From Rhodobacteraceae bacterium SB2 (GTDB lineage: Bacteria; Pseudomonadota; Alphaproteobacteria; Rhodobacterales; Rhodobacteraceae), in assembly GCA_001642945.1 (NCBI GenBank), contig LGRT01000034.1:186001-250000 (forward strand): a stretch of DNA of 64,000 nucleotides, written 5' to 3'. The position numbers and the translations under genes are program-made. Within the stretch, counting starts at the first letter, position 1. Each line of letters begins with the position of its first letter. The notes beneath the pieces were generated by a model. That model ran no database searches. It was not told the DNA's origin and saw only the letters and a program-made list of their open reading frames with translations. Shown here in pieces: positions 10,613-19,434 of the stretch.

Positions 10613-11776
10613 TCAGCGCATCGCTGACATCAGCTCTCGACCGATCAACATACGCCGAATTTCAGACGTACCGGCACCAATTTCCATCAATTTTGCATCT
10701 CTAAAAAGGCGCGCAACCGGTGCGTCAGCCAGAAACCCTGCCCCGCCCATCGCCTGCACGGCTTGGTGGGCTATTTTCATCGCTTGCTCGGATGCATAAA
10801 GTACGCAACCGGCGGCATCCTGACGCGTAATTTCGCCCCGATCGCAGGCTTTTGCCGCCTCATAAACATAGGCGCGGGCTGAATTCATCGCCGTATACAT
10901 ATCAGCAATTTTGCCCTGCATCAGTTGAAAATCTCCGATACTTTGGCCAAATTGTTTACGGTCAACCAAATAGGGCATCACCTCATCCAGACAGGCGGCC
11001 ATAATCCCAGTACCAATTCCCGATAAGACAACCCGCTCGTAATCCAAACCAGACATAAGAACCTTAGCCCCTCTGCCCTCTTCCCCCAAAACGTTTTCAA
11101 ACGGCACTTCAACATCTTCAAAAATAAGTTCCGCCGTGTTGGACCCGCGCATACCTAACTTGTCAAAATGCGATGAGGTCGAAAAGCCTGACATCGTATT
11201 TTCGATCAAAAAGGCGGTAATACCTTTTGATCCCGCTTCCGGATCGGTTTTGGCATAAACAACCAATGTATCCGCGTCAGGCCCATTGGTAATCCAATAT
11301 TTGCTGCCATTTAACCGATAGTAACCGTTTCGTTTTTCCGCGCATAACTGCATTGAAACCACATCAGACCCCGCTGCAGGTTCTGACATCGCCAAGGCCC
11401 CAATATGGTGCCCCGACACCAGCTTGGGAAGATATTTTTGTCTTTGCTCTTCAGTGCCGTTTAAACTGATTTGGTTTACGCATAGGTTTGAATGCGCGCC
11501 ATAGGACAACGCCACGCTCGCGCTGGCGCGGGCAATTTCTTCAATCGCCACAGTATGCGCTAAATAGCCCATCTCAGCGCCACCATGCGCGCCCGAAATG
11601 GTAATGCCGAGCAATCCCATCTGCCCAAGCTCTTGCCAAAGCGCATCAGGAAATTGGTTTGACCGGTCAATTTCGCCGGCCATGGGGCGGATACGATCTT
11701 GAGAAAATCGATGCACGGCATCCTGCAGCGCCTGCACATCTTCGCCAAGATCAAACCGCATAGAGGCTAAAAACAT
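10613..11776 (-). CDS. ivd: Isovaleryl-CoA dehydrogenase
   Basis: 387 residues from this start, the usual length of alphaproteobacterial IVD. It is an FAD acyl-CoA dehydrogenase: LAMSEPAAGSDVVSM and YWITNGPDADTLVVYAKT in the middle domain, and GLDYERVVLSG with the family-specific catalytic Glu in the helical region, then QAMGGAGFLAD near the C-terminus. It oxidises isovaleryl-CoA to 3-methylcrotonyl-CoA, the substrate of MccAB. An ATG at 11788 would add four residues but lies inside a 30-base palindrome; MFLASM... at 11776 fits the family. First gene of the leucine-degradation operon. Confidence 0.95.
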   Translation of the reverse strand: MFLASMRFDLGEDVQALQDAVHRFSQDRIRPMAGEIDRSNQFPDALWQELGQMGLLGITISGAHGGAEMGYLAHTVAIEEIARASASVALSYGAHSNLCVNQISLNGTEEQRQKYLPKLVSGHHIGALAMSEPAAGSDVVSMQLCAEKRNGYYRLNGSKYWITNGPDADTLVVYAKTDPEAGSKGITAFLIENTMSGFSTSSHFDKLGMRGSNTAELIFEDVEVPFENVLGEEGRGAKVLMSGLDYERVVLSGIGTGIMAACLDEVMPYLVDRKQFGQSIGDFQLMQGKIADMYTAMNSARAYVYEAAKACDRGEITRQDAAGCVLYASEQAMKIAHQAVQAMGGAGFLADAPVARLFRDAKLMEIGAGTSEIRRMLIGRELMSAMR

Positions 11777-11784
11777 ATCGCAAT

Positions 11785-11814
11785 CCATTTATTGAACACT
11801 TGTTCATTAAATGG
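11785..11814. promoter_or_regulatory. 30-bp near-perfect palindrome upstream of ivd (candidate operator)
   Basis: Outer arms CCATTTA and TAAATGG and inner arms TGAACA and TGTTCA are each perfectly complementary about one centre (13 of 15 base pairs; mismatches only at 11792/11807 and at the two central bases). It ends 8 bases before the ivd start codon. The core TGAACA-CT-TGTTCA has the look of a TetR- or MerR-class operator, and such regulators control leucine-degradation genes in other proteobacteria. No regulator gene is adjacent. Confidence 0.6.
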
Positions 11815-12132
11815 AATACTTTGGATCAATAGTCAATAGTTTTACACCTGCAATCGCAGCCCTAAAAGCGCAAAAAAACCCCCAAGCAGACCCTCGCTTT
11901 AAATACGAAGAAAAGTAAATTTAACCGTTAAAACGGTGTGAAGCTTTCACGACAATTTGCACGTGAATTTTATCTATATGCGAGAATTATGTCGTTGAGA
12001 GCCTCTTCCGGTGCTCAAAAACGTCCTGGTTAGGGATTTGGCCCCCAAAAAGCCATTTTTATATTTAATTGAGATTTTATAGACCAAAACATTTCGGATT
12101 TTATCATTTGTTACTTAAATAAGGAATTTATT
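11815..12132. other. Divergent intergenic region between ivd and the carbonic anhydrase
   Basis: About 320 bases without a coding frame I can support. It should hold promoters for both flanking genes. A short palindrome, ACCGTTAAAACGGT (11924-11937, perfect 6-base arms with an AA centre), stands out. The last 70 bases before the carbonic anhydrase gene are very AT-rich. Nothing else is recognised. Confidence 0.6.
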
Positions 12133-12921
12133 ATGAAACAGGTTTCGATTGTTGCATGGCTTTTGTTTACGCTTAGTCCCGCATTCACCGCCGCCGATCA
12201 CATTTGCCTTGGCTCGGGCCCTCAAACACCCCGTGATATCTCTCAGAAATTTGGCACCAATACCAGCAGCTTTAATCTCGCACCGAGCTATCGCGATATG
12301 AACTTATGCAACATACACACCCACACTTTCGCTGAGCATAAAGGCCCTGGATTCTCAATTTCCGCTAATAATGGACAAACTGACGGATATCGCTGCAATG
12401 ACACTGCAGGACTATCTCAAGAAGAACTCACAGATCCAACGCATGGAAGTGGCGCTTTTCAAGGCGTCGCCCCAGGTGATACTATTGAAGTGCATTGGGT
12501 ATATTCCTCTTGCGCCGTTCAGCCAGGTCAAGGATTGGGCTCTTGCCTCAGCGCCGCTTGTGCGAACCCCCAACTAAGGGTTGAGGCGCAAGTTTTTTTA
12601 TTGGTCAACGACCCCTATGCCCTCAATTTTCAAACCATGGTCTATGACAATACGGTGATTGATGCGCGCCATCAAGCGAAGGCCCTGCCGACCCATACTG
12701 GAACGCCTATCGTTTTTGCAGGTTCTACCACCGGCCCAAAATACACAGCAAAAAAATGCTCGCCCTATCAAGTCACCTGGAGCGTTCGCCCAAATTGCGC
12801 AAAGTTAAATATCGCATCTCTGCATGATTGGGCTGCCAATAGGAATATTTTCAATGAAAGTCACTCTCATGGAGTTCGCGCGCTTGTCACTGAACCAGAG
12901 CTGTTGGCGCCCATAAATTAA
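12133..12921 (+). CDS. Periplasmic delta-class carbonic anhydrase
   Basis: 262 residues starting with a clear signal peptide (MKQVSIVAWLLFTLSPAFTAA), so it acts outside the cytoplasm. The mature protein has the conserved delta-CA stretches CLGSGPQTPRDI, MNLCNIHTHTFAEHKGPGF and VHWVYSSC, then a second half with HQAKALP, STTGPKY and WSVRPNCAKL, and ends HGVRALVTEPELL. The clustered His of NIHTH and AEH are the likely zinc ligands (inference). It would interconvert CO2 and bicarbonate in the periplasm. Many Cys suggest disulfides. The gene stands alone behind a 300-base upstream region. The start follows an AAGGAATT ribosome site. Confidence 0.9.
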   Translation: MKQVSIVAWLLFTLSPAFTAADHICLGSGPQTPRDISQKFGTNTSSFNLAPSYRDMNLCNIHTHTFAEHKGPGFSISANNGQTDGYRCNDTAGLSQEELTDPTHGSGAFQGVAPGDTIEVHWVYSSCAVQPGQGLGSCLSAACANPQLRVEAQVFLLVNDPYALNFQTMVYDNTVIDARHQAKALPTHTGTPIVFAGSTTGPKYTAKKCSPYQVTWSVRPNCAKLNIASLHDWAANRNIFNESHSHGVRALVTEPELLAPIN

Positions 12922-12932
12922 ACGCAATCTGC

Positions 12933-14150
12933 TTATATTGCGGTTTGGGCCGCGCTATCTGCAAGCTGGTAGAGCGCGCCCACTTCAGCGCGAATAATGC
13001 GCCCAATCACCGCGCAATCTTCAAGACTGAAAGTAAGGGGTAAGCGCATATCAATCACCCCAGCCAAAACACGGTCGCTTTTTGGCATTGCAGATGATGG
13101 GGCGTAGCGCCAACTGTCATAGCGTGATGTGAAACCAGTTGGCTCTTTCCCGCCAAACCACTTCAGCTCAACCCCTCTTGACGCACAGCGCGCCAGCAGG
13201 TTTTCAACCCTGTCAGGTGTCCAATCTAGTAATAAAAACTGAATGGATGACCCAACATAGCTTTCTTCTTTTGGGCGCGAAATAAGCTTCAATCCCGGCG
13301 TATGCGCGAGCGCTTCCTCAACGGCTTGATAGCGCATGTTCCACGCCCGCGCCTGCGCCTGTAGATTGGCCAATTGTGGACGCAAAATTGCGGCGCGCAA
13401 ATGATCCATCCGACCCGAAACATTGGGCGTGTGATACCGGATGTCAGCATAATGGCTGGCCGCCGGTGCGGCAATATGGCGATCATAAAGCATATAAGAA
13501 CCCGACAAGATAACCGCTTTGGCCATCACATCCGCATCATCAGTGACCAAAAAGCCCCCCTCGCCCGAATTTATATGTTTGTAGGTTTGCGTGGAATAAC
13601 ACCCCACCAACCCATGACGCCCAGACCATGTTTCACGCCATTTTGCACCCATCGTATGCGCACAATCCTCAATAACCCGGACACCCGCTTGGTCACAGAT
13701 CTTCATCAAATGATCCATATCGCAAATATGCCCACGCATGTGGCTAAGCATAAGCACATCCGCTTGAGCGATCTTTGCCTGTAAATCCTCTAAGTCGATC
13801 ACTAGATCTTCGGTCACCCCAACATAAACCGGTATCGCGCCAACAGAGGCAATAGAGCCGGGAACTGGCGCAAGCGTAAACGCATTAGTTAAAACCCTAT
13901 CACCCGGCTGCACATTCAACGCGCGCAGCGCCGTCGCCAACGCATATCCGCCGGAGGCAACCGCCAAGCAAAACGACGCCTCTACGCTGACTGCAAATTC
14001 CTGTTCAAGCAAAGCCACATGACCTTGCTCGCCCTCTGCAACATTATAACGATGCAATCGACCGCTGCGCATCACGGCAACGGCAGCTTCTATTGCCGCT
14101 TCCGGGATGGGTTCCTGCTGGGTAAATTCACCCGTGAAAATTTCTGTCAT
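12933..14150 (-). CDS. DegT/DnrJ/EryC1/StrS family PLP aminotransferase
   Basis: 405 residues from the ATG at 14150 (a TTG at 14171 in frame is rejected). Fold type I PLP enzyme of the sugar aminotransferase family. The PLP lysine lies in TQTYKHINSGEGGF (near residue 195), the preceding VIEDCAHTMGA carries the Asp that contacts the pyridine nitrogen, and the N-terminal LAVASGGYALATAL binds the phosphate. Such enzymes aminate keto-sugars for cell-surface glycans or antibiotics, but no sugar-nucleotide genes are adjacent, so the substrate is unknown. It is convergent with the carbonic anhydrase gene, 11 bases apart. Confidence 0.85.
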   Translation of the reverse strand: MTEIFTGEFTQQEPIPEAAIEAAVAVMRSGRLHRYNVAEGEQGHVALLEQEFAVSVEASFCLAVASGGYALATALRALNVQPGDRVLTNAFTLAPVPGSIASVGAIPVYVGVTEDLVIDLEDLQAKIAQADVLMLSHMRGHICDMDHLMKICDQAGVRVIEDCAHTMGAKWRETWSGRHGLVGCYSTQTYKHINSGEGGFLVTDDADVMAKAVILSGSYMLYDRHIAAPAASHYADIRYHTPNVSGRMDHLRAAILRPQLANLQAQARAWNMRYQAVEEALAHTPGLKLISRPKEESYVGSSIQFLLLDWTPDRVENLLARCASRGVELKWFGGKEPTGFTSRYDSWRYAPSSAMPKSDRVLAGVIDMRLPLTFSLEDCAVIGRIIRAEVGALYQLADSAAQTAI

Positions 14151-14254
14151 ATTATCTTGTTGCCTCTTCAAAAGCGAAGGTCAAGAGCGCAAGCCCCCCG
14201 GTTGCGCTAAGATCAGATTATCACCCTTATATAAGCCTATGGCCCTCAGCATGA

Positions 14255-14932
14255 TCACCGCGTCGCTAAGCGTGCAATCAAGGGCGGCAGCTCTTCAAAA
14301 GACTTTATCACCGCTTCAGGCCTCAGCGCATGGATTTCTTGCGAAAGCGCTGAACCTTTGGGATGAAAATCAACCAAAATGCTGGGTACATTTGCAGCCT
14401 TTGCGGTAGAATGGTCGGTGAGCGTATCACCGATCATAAACGCCTTTTCGGGCCGGCCACCGGCCTGACGAACCGCTTCAAAAAACGGCGCTGGATCAGG
14501 CTTTCGCACGGGCAAACTGTCTGCGCCAATAAGCGAGTCAAACAACGCACGCTGCCCCATGCGGATCATCAGATCTTCGGCAAGATCGAAGGGCTTGTTT
14601 GTACAAATTCCAACTTTAAACCCTGCAGACTTCAAATCCTGAACCGCTTGAAGAGCACCAGGATAAAACGTTGTGAAGCGGTCAATTGAGGCACCATATG
14701 CTTGCAAAAGAACCGGATAAAACTCATCAATCACAGCTTGATCAAATTTCCCCAATCGGGTCAACCCAAGCGTCAACATCGCCCGCCCGCCCCGCAAGGC
14801 GTTCGCCGCATCCTCAGGCCACGTCAAAAGCTCGGGATGACCCATCTGTTCAAAACAAAAATTTGCGGCCGCCAATAAATCGCCGCTGGTATCTGCCAAA
14901 GTCCCGTCTAAATCAAAAATAACTGTCTGCAT
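14255..14932 (-). CDS. gph: Phosphoglycolate phosphatase (HAD family)
   Basis: 225 residues with all HAD motifs: I FDLDGTLADT at the N-terminus with the nucleophile Asp, II GICTNKP, III the Lys in VRKPDPAPF, and IV IGDTLTDHSTA. The size and the helical cap fit Gph, which clears 2-phosphoglycolate from oxygenation or DNA repair. The frame is open far upstream to 15220, but that part overlaps the glmU promoter and beginning; the ATG at 14932 puts motif I at the expected residue 5. It is divergent from glmU. Confidence 0.88.
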   Translation of the reverse strand: MQTVIFDLDGTLADTSGDLLAAANFCFEQMGHPELLTWPEDAANALRGGRAMLTLGLTRLGKFDQAVIDEFYPVLLQAYGASIDRFTTFYPGALQAVQDLKSAGFKVGICTNKPFDLAEDLMIRMGQRALFDSLIGADSLPVRKPDPAPFFEAVRQAGGRPEKAFMIGDTLTDHSTAKAANVPSILVDFHPKGSALSQEIHALRPEAVIKSFEELPPLIARLATR

Positions 14933-15071
14933 TGCCCCTGCCGATCGATTGTTCGGCGTGTAATTGCCACGACCCGTAACATTGTGCAATGAAACTTGTG
15001 CAGCGCGGGCTTGCACTTTGTGACCCACTCGATAAAAGAGCTTTGCAGTTTTAGTAATGGGTTGAAATTTT

Positions 15072-16427
15072 ATGCAAACCGCCATTGTGATTTTAGCAGC
15101 AGGCAAAGGCACTCGGATGAAATCAGAGATGCCAAAGGTTTTGCACGAGGTCGCGGGCGCGCCACTACTCGTGCATTGCATGAAAACAGCGCAAACAATT
15201 GATCCCGAACATTTGATCATCGTGGCAGGTCACGGCAGCGAAGATGTGACAAAAACGGCCAGAACTTATGCCCCAGATAGCCAAATTGTGACGCAAAGCG
15301 CGCAATTGGGCACCGCGCATGCGGTTGCACAAAGCCGCGAAATTTTAAGCGGCTTTGAAGGTGATCTGATCATTCTTTATGGCGACACACCTTTTATTAG
15401 GCCGGAAACGCTAGGAAAGCTGGCGCAAGCACGGCAAAAGAGCGACCTTGTTGTCTTAGGGTTCCAAGCCAATGATCCCGGCCGTTACGGCCGTCTGGTC
15501 ACATCCGGAACAGATTTGCTTGAAATCGTTGAATATAAAGAGGCAAGCGCGGCACAAAAAGATATTAAACTTTGTAACAGTGGCGTTTTGGCCGGCCCAG
15601 CTCAACTAATCTTCCAGCTGATCGAGCAGGTCGAAACCTCCAACAATGCCGGTGAGCTTTACCTCACTGATTGCATTGCTTTGGCGCACGCTGCTGGAAA
15701 ATCTGCGGGCGTGGTGACATGCCCCGAAGCAGAAACGCTTGGGGTGAATTCTCGCCGTGACCTCGCGCAAGCTGAGCAGGTCTTTCAAAACAATGCGCGG
15801 GCGGCTTTAATGGATACAGGCGTTAGCCTATTGGCGCCTGAAACGGTGTTTTTAAGCTTTGATACGGTGATTGGCCGCGACGCTCTTATTGAACAAAACG
15901 TGGTTTTCGGCGCTGGTGTAACGGTTGAAACCGGCGCAAAAATCCGCGCTTTTAGCCATTTGGAGGGCTGCCATGTGTCGCGAGAGGCGGTGATTGGCCC
16001 TTATGCCCGCTTGCGCCCCGGGGCTGAAGTTGCAAATGCTGCCAAAATTGGAAATTTTGTTGAAATAAAAAATGCCCAAATTGGCGAAGGCGCGAAGGTC
16101 AACCATCTAAGCTATATTGGCGATGCGGATATCGGCTCAGACAGCAATATTGGCGCCGGAACGATCACCTGCAATTATGATGGAGTGATGAAACATCATA
16201 CACAAATTGGCCAGAACGTTTTTATCGGTTCAAATACCATGCTGGTTGCACCGGTTGACATAGGCGATGGAGCAATGACAGCAAGCGGCGCCGTCATCAC
16301 CAAAAATGTTCCCGAAGATGCGCTGGCCCTCGCGCGCGCCGAGCAAATCAACAAGCCGGGACTGGCGCGAAAACTTCGTAAACTTTTGGCCAAACGGAAA
16401 CAGCAAAACGAAACTGGAAAAAGCTGA
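15072..16427 (+). CDS. glmU: Bifunctional GlmU: GlcN-1-P acetyltransferase / GlcNAc-1-P uridyltransferase
   Basis: 451 residues. N-terminal pyrophosphorylase domain (1-230) with the nucleotide-binding loop AAGKGTRMKS at residue 9, and C-terminal left-handed beta-helix (250-435) of hexapeptide repeats with the acetyl-CoA part NYDGVMKHHTQIG. It makes UDP-GlcNAc for peptidoglycan and lipopolysaccharide. The stop overlaps the glmS start (TGATG), so the two enzymes that begin and end the pathway to UDP-GlcNAc are coupled. Confidence 0.97.
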   Translation: MQTAIVILAAGKGTRMKSEMPKVLHEVAGAPLLVHCMKTAQTIDPEHLIIVAGHGSEDVTKTARTYAPDSQIVTQSAQLGTAHAVAQSREILSGFEGDLIILYGDTPFIRPETLGKLAQARQKSDLVVLGFQANDPGRYGRLVTSGTDLLEIVEYKEASAAQKDIKLCNSGVLAGPAQLIFQLIEQVETSNNAGELYLTDCIALAHAAGKSAGVVTCPEAETLGVNSRRDLAQAEQVFQNNARAALMDTGVSLLAPETVFLSFDTVIGRDALIEQNVVFGAGVTVETGAKIRAFSHLEGCHVSREAVIGPYARLRPGAEVANAAKIGNFVEIKNAQIGEGAKVNHLSYIGDADIGSDSNIGAGTITCNYDGVMKHHTQIGQNVFIGSNTMLVAPVDIGDGAMTASGAVITKNVPEDALALARAEQINKPGLARKLRKLLAKRKQQNETGKS

Positions 16428-18247
16428 TGTGTGGAATTGTTGGAGTTTTAGGGAAAAATGAAGTTGCCCCTATACTGGTCGAGTCGTTAAAGCGGCTTGA
16501 ATATCGCGGCTATGACAGCGCCGGGGTTGCCACGATTGAACATGGCAAGTTGGACCGCAGACGGGCCGTTGGGAAATTGGTTAAATTAAGCGATGTGCTG
16601 GTGCGCGAACCGTTGCGAGGCCGCGCTGGCATCGGGCATACAAGATGGGCCACCCATGGAAAGCCCACGCTATCAAACGCCCATCCGCATCAATTTGGCG
16701 CTGTAAGCGTAGTCCACAACGGAATTATTGAGAATTTTCGTGAATTGCGGCGTGAATTATCCGAGCACAATATCCACGCTGAAACCGATACTGACACCGA
16801 AACCATTGCGATGCTTACGGGGCATTTTATTGCCAAGGGGCAAAGCCCGACCGACGCGGCGCGCAGCACGTTGAAAAAGTTGGATGGCGCATTTGCGGTT
16901 TGTTTTTTATTCGCCGGGCATGATGACTTGATGATCGCAGCACGCAAAGGCTCGCCCCTGGCGATCGGATATGGCAAGGGGGAGATGTTTGTTGGGTCGG
17001 ACGCAATCGCCTTAACGCCCCTAACCAATCAACTCAGCTATCTTCAAGAAGGCGATTTTGCCATTTTAACGCGGCAAAGCGTGGAGATCCGCGACCAAGA
17101 CGGCCAACCCGTTCAACGCGAAAAGCGGACCATTCGCGGCGATAGCAGTCGCTATGACAAGGATGGTTACACCCATTTCATGGAAAAAGAGGTTTTTGAG
17201 CAACCCAGCGTTATAAAAACCGCAATTACTCAATATTTCTCTCCGGAGAAGGTACAAGAAACGCAGCTTAAAGATATTGATTTCAGTCGATTTGATAGAG
17301 TTTTGCTGATCGCATGCGGCACCGGCTATTACGCCTGCCTGACGGCAAAATACTGGCTGGAACAATTGGCAAATATGCCCGCTGAAGTCGATATTGCATC
17401 AGAATTTCGATATCGCGAGCCGCCCATTACCCCAAACACTTTGGCAATCTTCGTCAGCCAGTCTGGTGAAACCGCAGATACTCTGGCCGCCCTGCGCTAT
17501 TGCGCGGGAAAAGCCGCCGAAATTTGGTCGGTAACCAATGTTGCGGAAAGCTCAATCGCCCGCGAAAGTGGCGTCAATTTACCCATTTACGCCGGAATTG
17601 AAATCGGTGTTGCATCAACAAAAGCCTTCACCTGCCAATTAACGGTTCTGCTCGCAATCGCAATGAAAGCAGCCGAGGCGCGCGGCGCTATGAGCGCGCG
17701 CGCACACGAAACCTTATCACAGGCAATTTTGGATCTGCCGGCCTTAATCAACCGCGCTCTTGATCAGCGTGAAGCCTACCAAATAGTTGCCAATGATCTG
17801 GCGAAAACCCAAGATATTTTATTTCTTGGGAGGGGTTTAATGTATCCACTGGCGCTTGAAGGTGCGCTAAAGCTAAAAGAAATCAGCTACATACATGCCG
17901 AAGCCTATGCAGCGGGTGAATTGAAGCACGGACCGATTGCATTGGTGGATAGCGCCGTGCCTGTGGTTGTGTTTGCCCCTAAAGATGCATTGTTCGAAAA
18001 AACCGTATCCAATATGCAAGAAGTGATGGCGCGCAAAGGCAAAATAGCCCTTTTTTCTGAGCCTTCAGGGCTTGAAGCGGCTGAAGAAGCGCTTTGGCAT
18101 CAAGTTCCCATGCCGCCATGCCATGAAGCTCTCACGCCTATTTTATACGCCATTCCCGCGCAATTATTGGCCTATTACACTGCCGTGGCGATGGGGACAG
18201 ATGTTGACCAACCCCGCAATTTGGCCAAGTCGGTTACCGTGGAATAG
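16427..18247 (+). CDS. glmS: Glutamine--fructose-6-phosphate aminotransferase (isomerizing)
   Basis: 606 residues, standard length. The N-terminal glutaminase begins MCGIVGVLG, where Cys2 becomes the nucleophile after Met removal, followed by GIGHTRWATHG and HNGIIENF. Two SIS isomerase domains follow, with SQSGETADT near residue 345, and the C-terminus is the conserved NLAKSVTVE. It supplies glucosamine-6-phosphate, the first committed step toward UDP-GlcNAc. There is no glmS ribozyme upstream because the start lies in the glmU stop. Confidence 0.97.
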   Translation: MCGIVGVLGKNEVAPILVESLKRLEYRGYDSAGVATIEHGKLDRRRAVGKLVKLSDVLVREPLRGRAGIGHTRWATHGKPTLSNAHPHQFGAVSVVHNGIIENFRELRRELSEHNIHAETDTDTETIAMLTGHFIAKGQSPTDAARSTLKKLDGAFAVCFLFAGHDDLMIAARKGSPLAIGYGKGEMFVGSDAIALTPLTNQLSYLQEGDFAILTRQSVEIRDQDGQPVQREKRTIRGDSSRYDKDGYTHFMEKEVFEQPSVIKTAITQYFSPEKVQETQLKDIDFSRFDRVLLIACGTGYYACLTAKYWLEQLANMPAEVDIASEFRYREPPITPNTLAIFVSQSGETADTLAALRYCAGKAAEIWSVTNVAESSIARESGVNLPIYAGIEIGVASTKAFTCQLTVLLAIAMKAAEARGAMSARAHETLSQAILDLPALINRALDQREAYQIVANDLAKTQDILFLGRGLMYPLALEGALKLKEISYIHAEAYAAGELKHGPIALVDSAVPVVVFAPKDALFEKTVSNMQEVMARKGKIALFSEPSGLEAAEEALWHQVPMPPCHEALTPILYAIPAQLLAYYTAVAMGTDVDQPRNLAKSVTVE

Positions 18248-18780
18248 ATGGAGGTGAATATACTTATTCCTCAGGTTCACCGTTAAACAAGCTATTTCTC
18301 ATGACCTTTTTTTTCAAAACGGAATAAACCATATCACCTCTCAAAAACACTTGGTCTCCTTAGAATAACTTTCGAAATATAAAATAAAAATGTAAAGATC
18401 CTGTCTCTAGCCAAAAAAACTGGCATCCAGCTTCTTACCTTAAAAGACACTCGAAAAGGCCATCTGGCCCAGCTTTGCTTGATTGAGACCCTATATAACA
18501 TGGATTTAAATTTCGGCCGTATCCTTAACTTTCTGAGAAAACGCTATTTACCTACCCAAACTGAACTTCGATAAAACCAAAAAACATCAAGTTCATACGC
18601 GGCACATTTCAAAAAGATGGACATCCGGCCGCCGAAACCAATGCCTCGTCCAAAGTCTTTCAACGCGCCTCACAGGACGTAAAATACTGAACAAGGCGGG
18701 TAGAAAATATTTCTATAATTGTTTGATTTTCAAGATCGTTAATCAGCGATCTATAGAATATTTTCGCTTTTAAATTACTG
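18248..18780. other. 533-base non-coding stretch after glmS
   Basis: No gene of normal size is present on either strand. The only short frame with a ribosome site is a 22-codon minus-strand ORF at 18264-18332 (GAGAGGTGAT before ATG; product MVYSVLKKKVMRNSLFNGEP plus two Glu). GGTGAA and TTCACC near 18252-18281 could pair as a weak hairpin after glmS. The remainder is AT-rich with no feature I recognise. Confidence 0.5.
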
Positions 18781-19362
18781 TTAGTTTGGCTGCCAATTGC
18801 GTTGTGTCGGAACAAATAAACTCACCGTGTCACCGATTGAAAGCATGCCCGGTCGTTCGACCCAAGCGGTGATCCCCCGCCGCCCTTTGGCTGCGCTTTT
18901 AAACGCTTTGCCATGACCTGGGCGATCAGTTTCAATTTCTTTGGCCGGCCAATTGCAAGGCGCGTTTTCTAAGTCAACAGTAAAGGTGGTGCCGGCTTGC
19001 GTTTGCAGCCGTGAACCGGGTGGAATATGCGTGAAATCAGGGAGCCCGGCGATAACGATCGATGCCCCAAGCCAGCTTGGATCAAGCTGCGTTACGCCAA
19101 TACGCGCTGCAATTTCGGCATTTTCCTCTGCGGACAAGATTGAGAGCTGACGCGTATTTCGTATTTCGGTACCTTTTGGGTAAAGCGTCGTCACGCGCAC
19201 GCAAGATGGGCGCGTTGCGCCAGAATGCGCTTCCCCAATGATACCCTCAAAGCTGGCTTCAGCGCTTGTAAGGTATTCAGACCTGATATTATTTTCTGGC
19301 GTAGAAACCCGCCCTAACCAAGCGATAGTGCCTTTAAAATCGGTTTTAACAAGGCAAGACAT
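18781..19362 (-). CDS. MOSC-domain protein
   Basis: 193 residues. The pattern IIGEAHSGATRPSC, TRQLSILSAEENAEIA, LDPSWLGASIVIAG and IPPGSRLQ matches the MOSC (molybdenum cofactor sulfurase C-terminal) beta-barrel family; a single conserved Cys lies in NAPCNWP near residue 138. MOSC proteins handle sulfur or bind the molybdenum cofactor; the specific role is unknown. It is a stand-alone MOSC domain without the radical or reductase partners. It lies 72 bases downstream of the sirtuin gene on the same strand. Confidence 0.8.
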   Translation of the reverse strand: MSCLVKTDFKGTIAWLGRVSTPENNIRSEYLTSAEASFEGIIGEAHSGATRPSCVRVTTLYPKGTEIRNTRQLSILSAEENAEIAARIGVTQLDPSWLGASIVIAGLPDFTHIPPGSRLQTQAGTTFTVDLENAPCNWPAKEIETDRPGHGKAFKSAAKGRRGITAWVERPGMLSIGDTVSLFVPTQRNWQPN

Positions 19363-19434
19363 GCAAAGTCCTTTCTGTCACATATGACACTGCAAAATGG
19401 GATAGCGATTTTTACGCTGGCTTCTTTAAACGAA

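Noticed and set aside
14933-15220. 96-codon extension of gph upstream of the ATG at 14932
   Set aside because: It would overlap the glmU promoter and start; HAD motif I is expected within the first ten residues.
15072-18247. glmS ribozyme
   Set aside because: glmS begins in the glmU stop; no leader is available, and the ribozyme is a Gram-positive feature.
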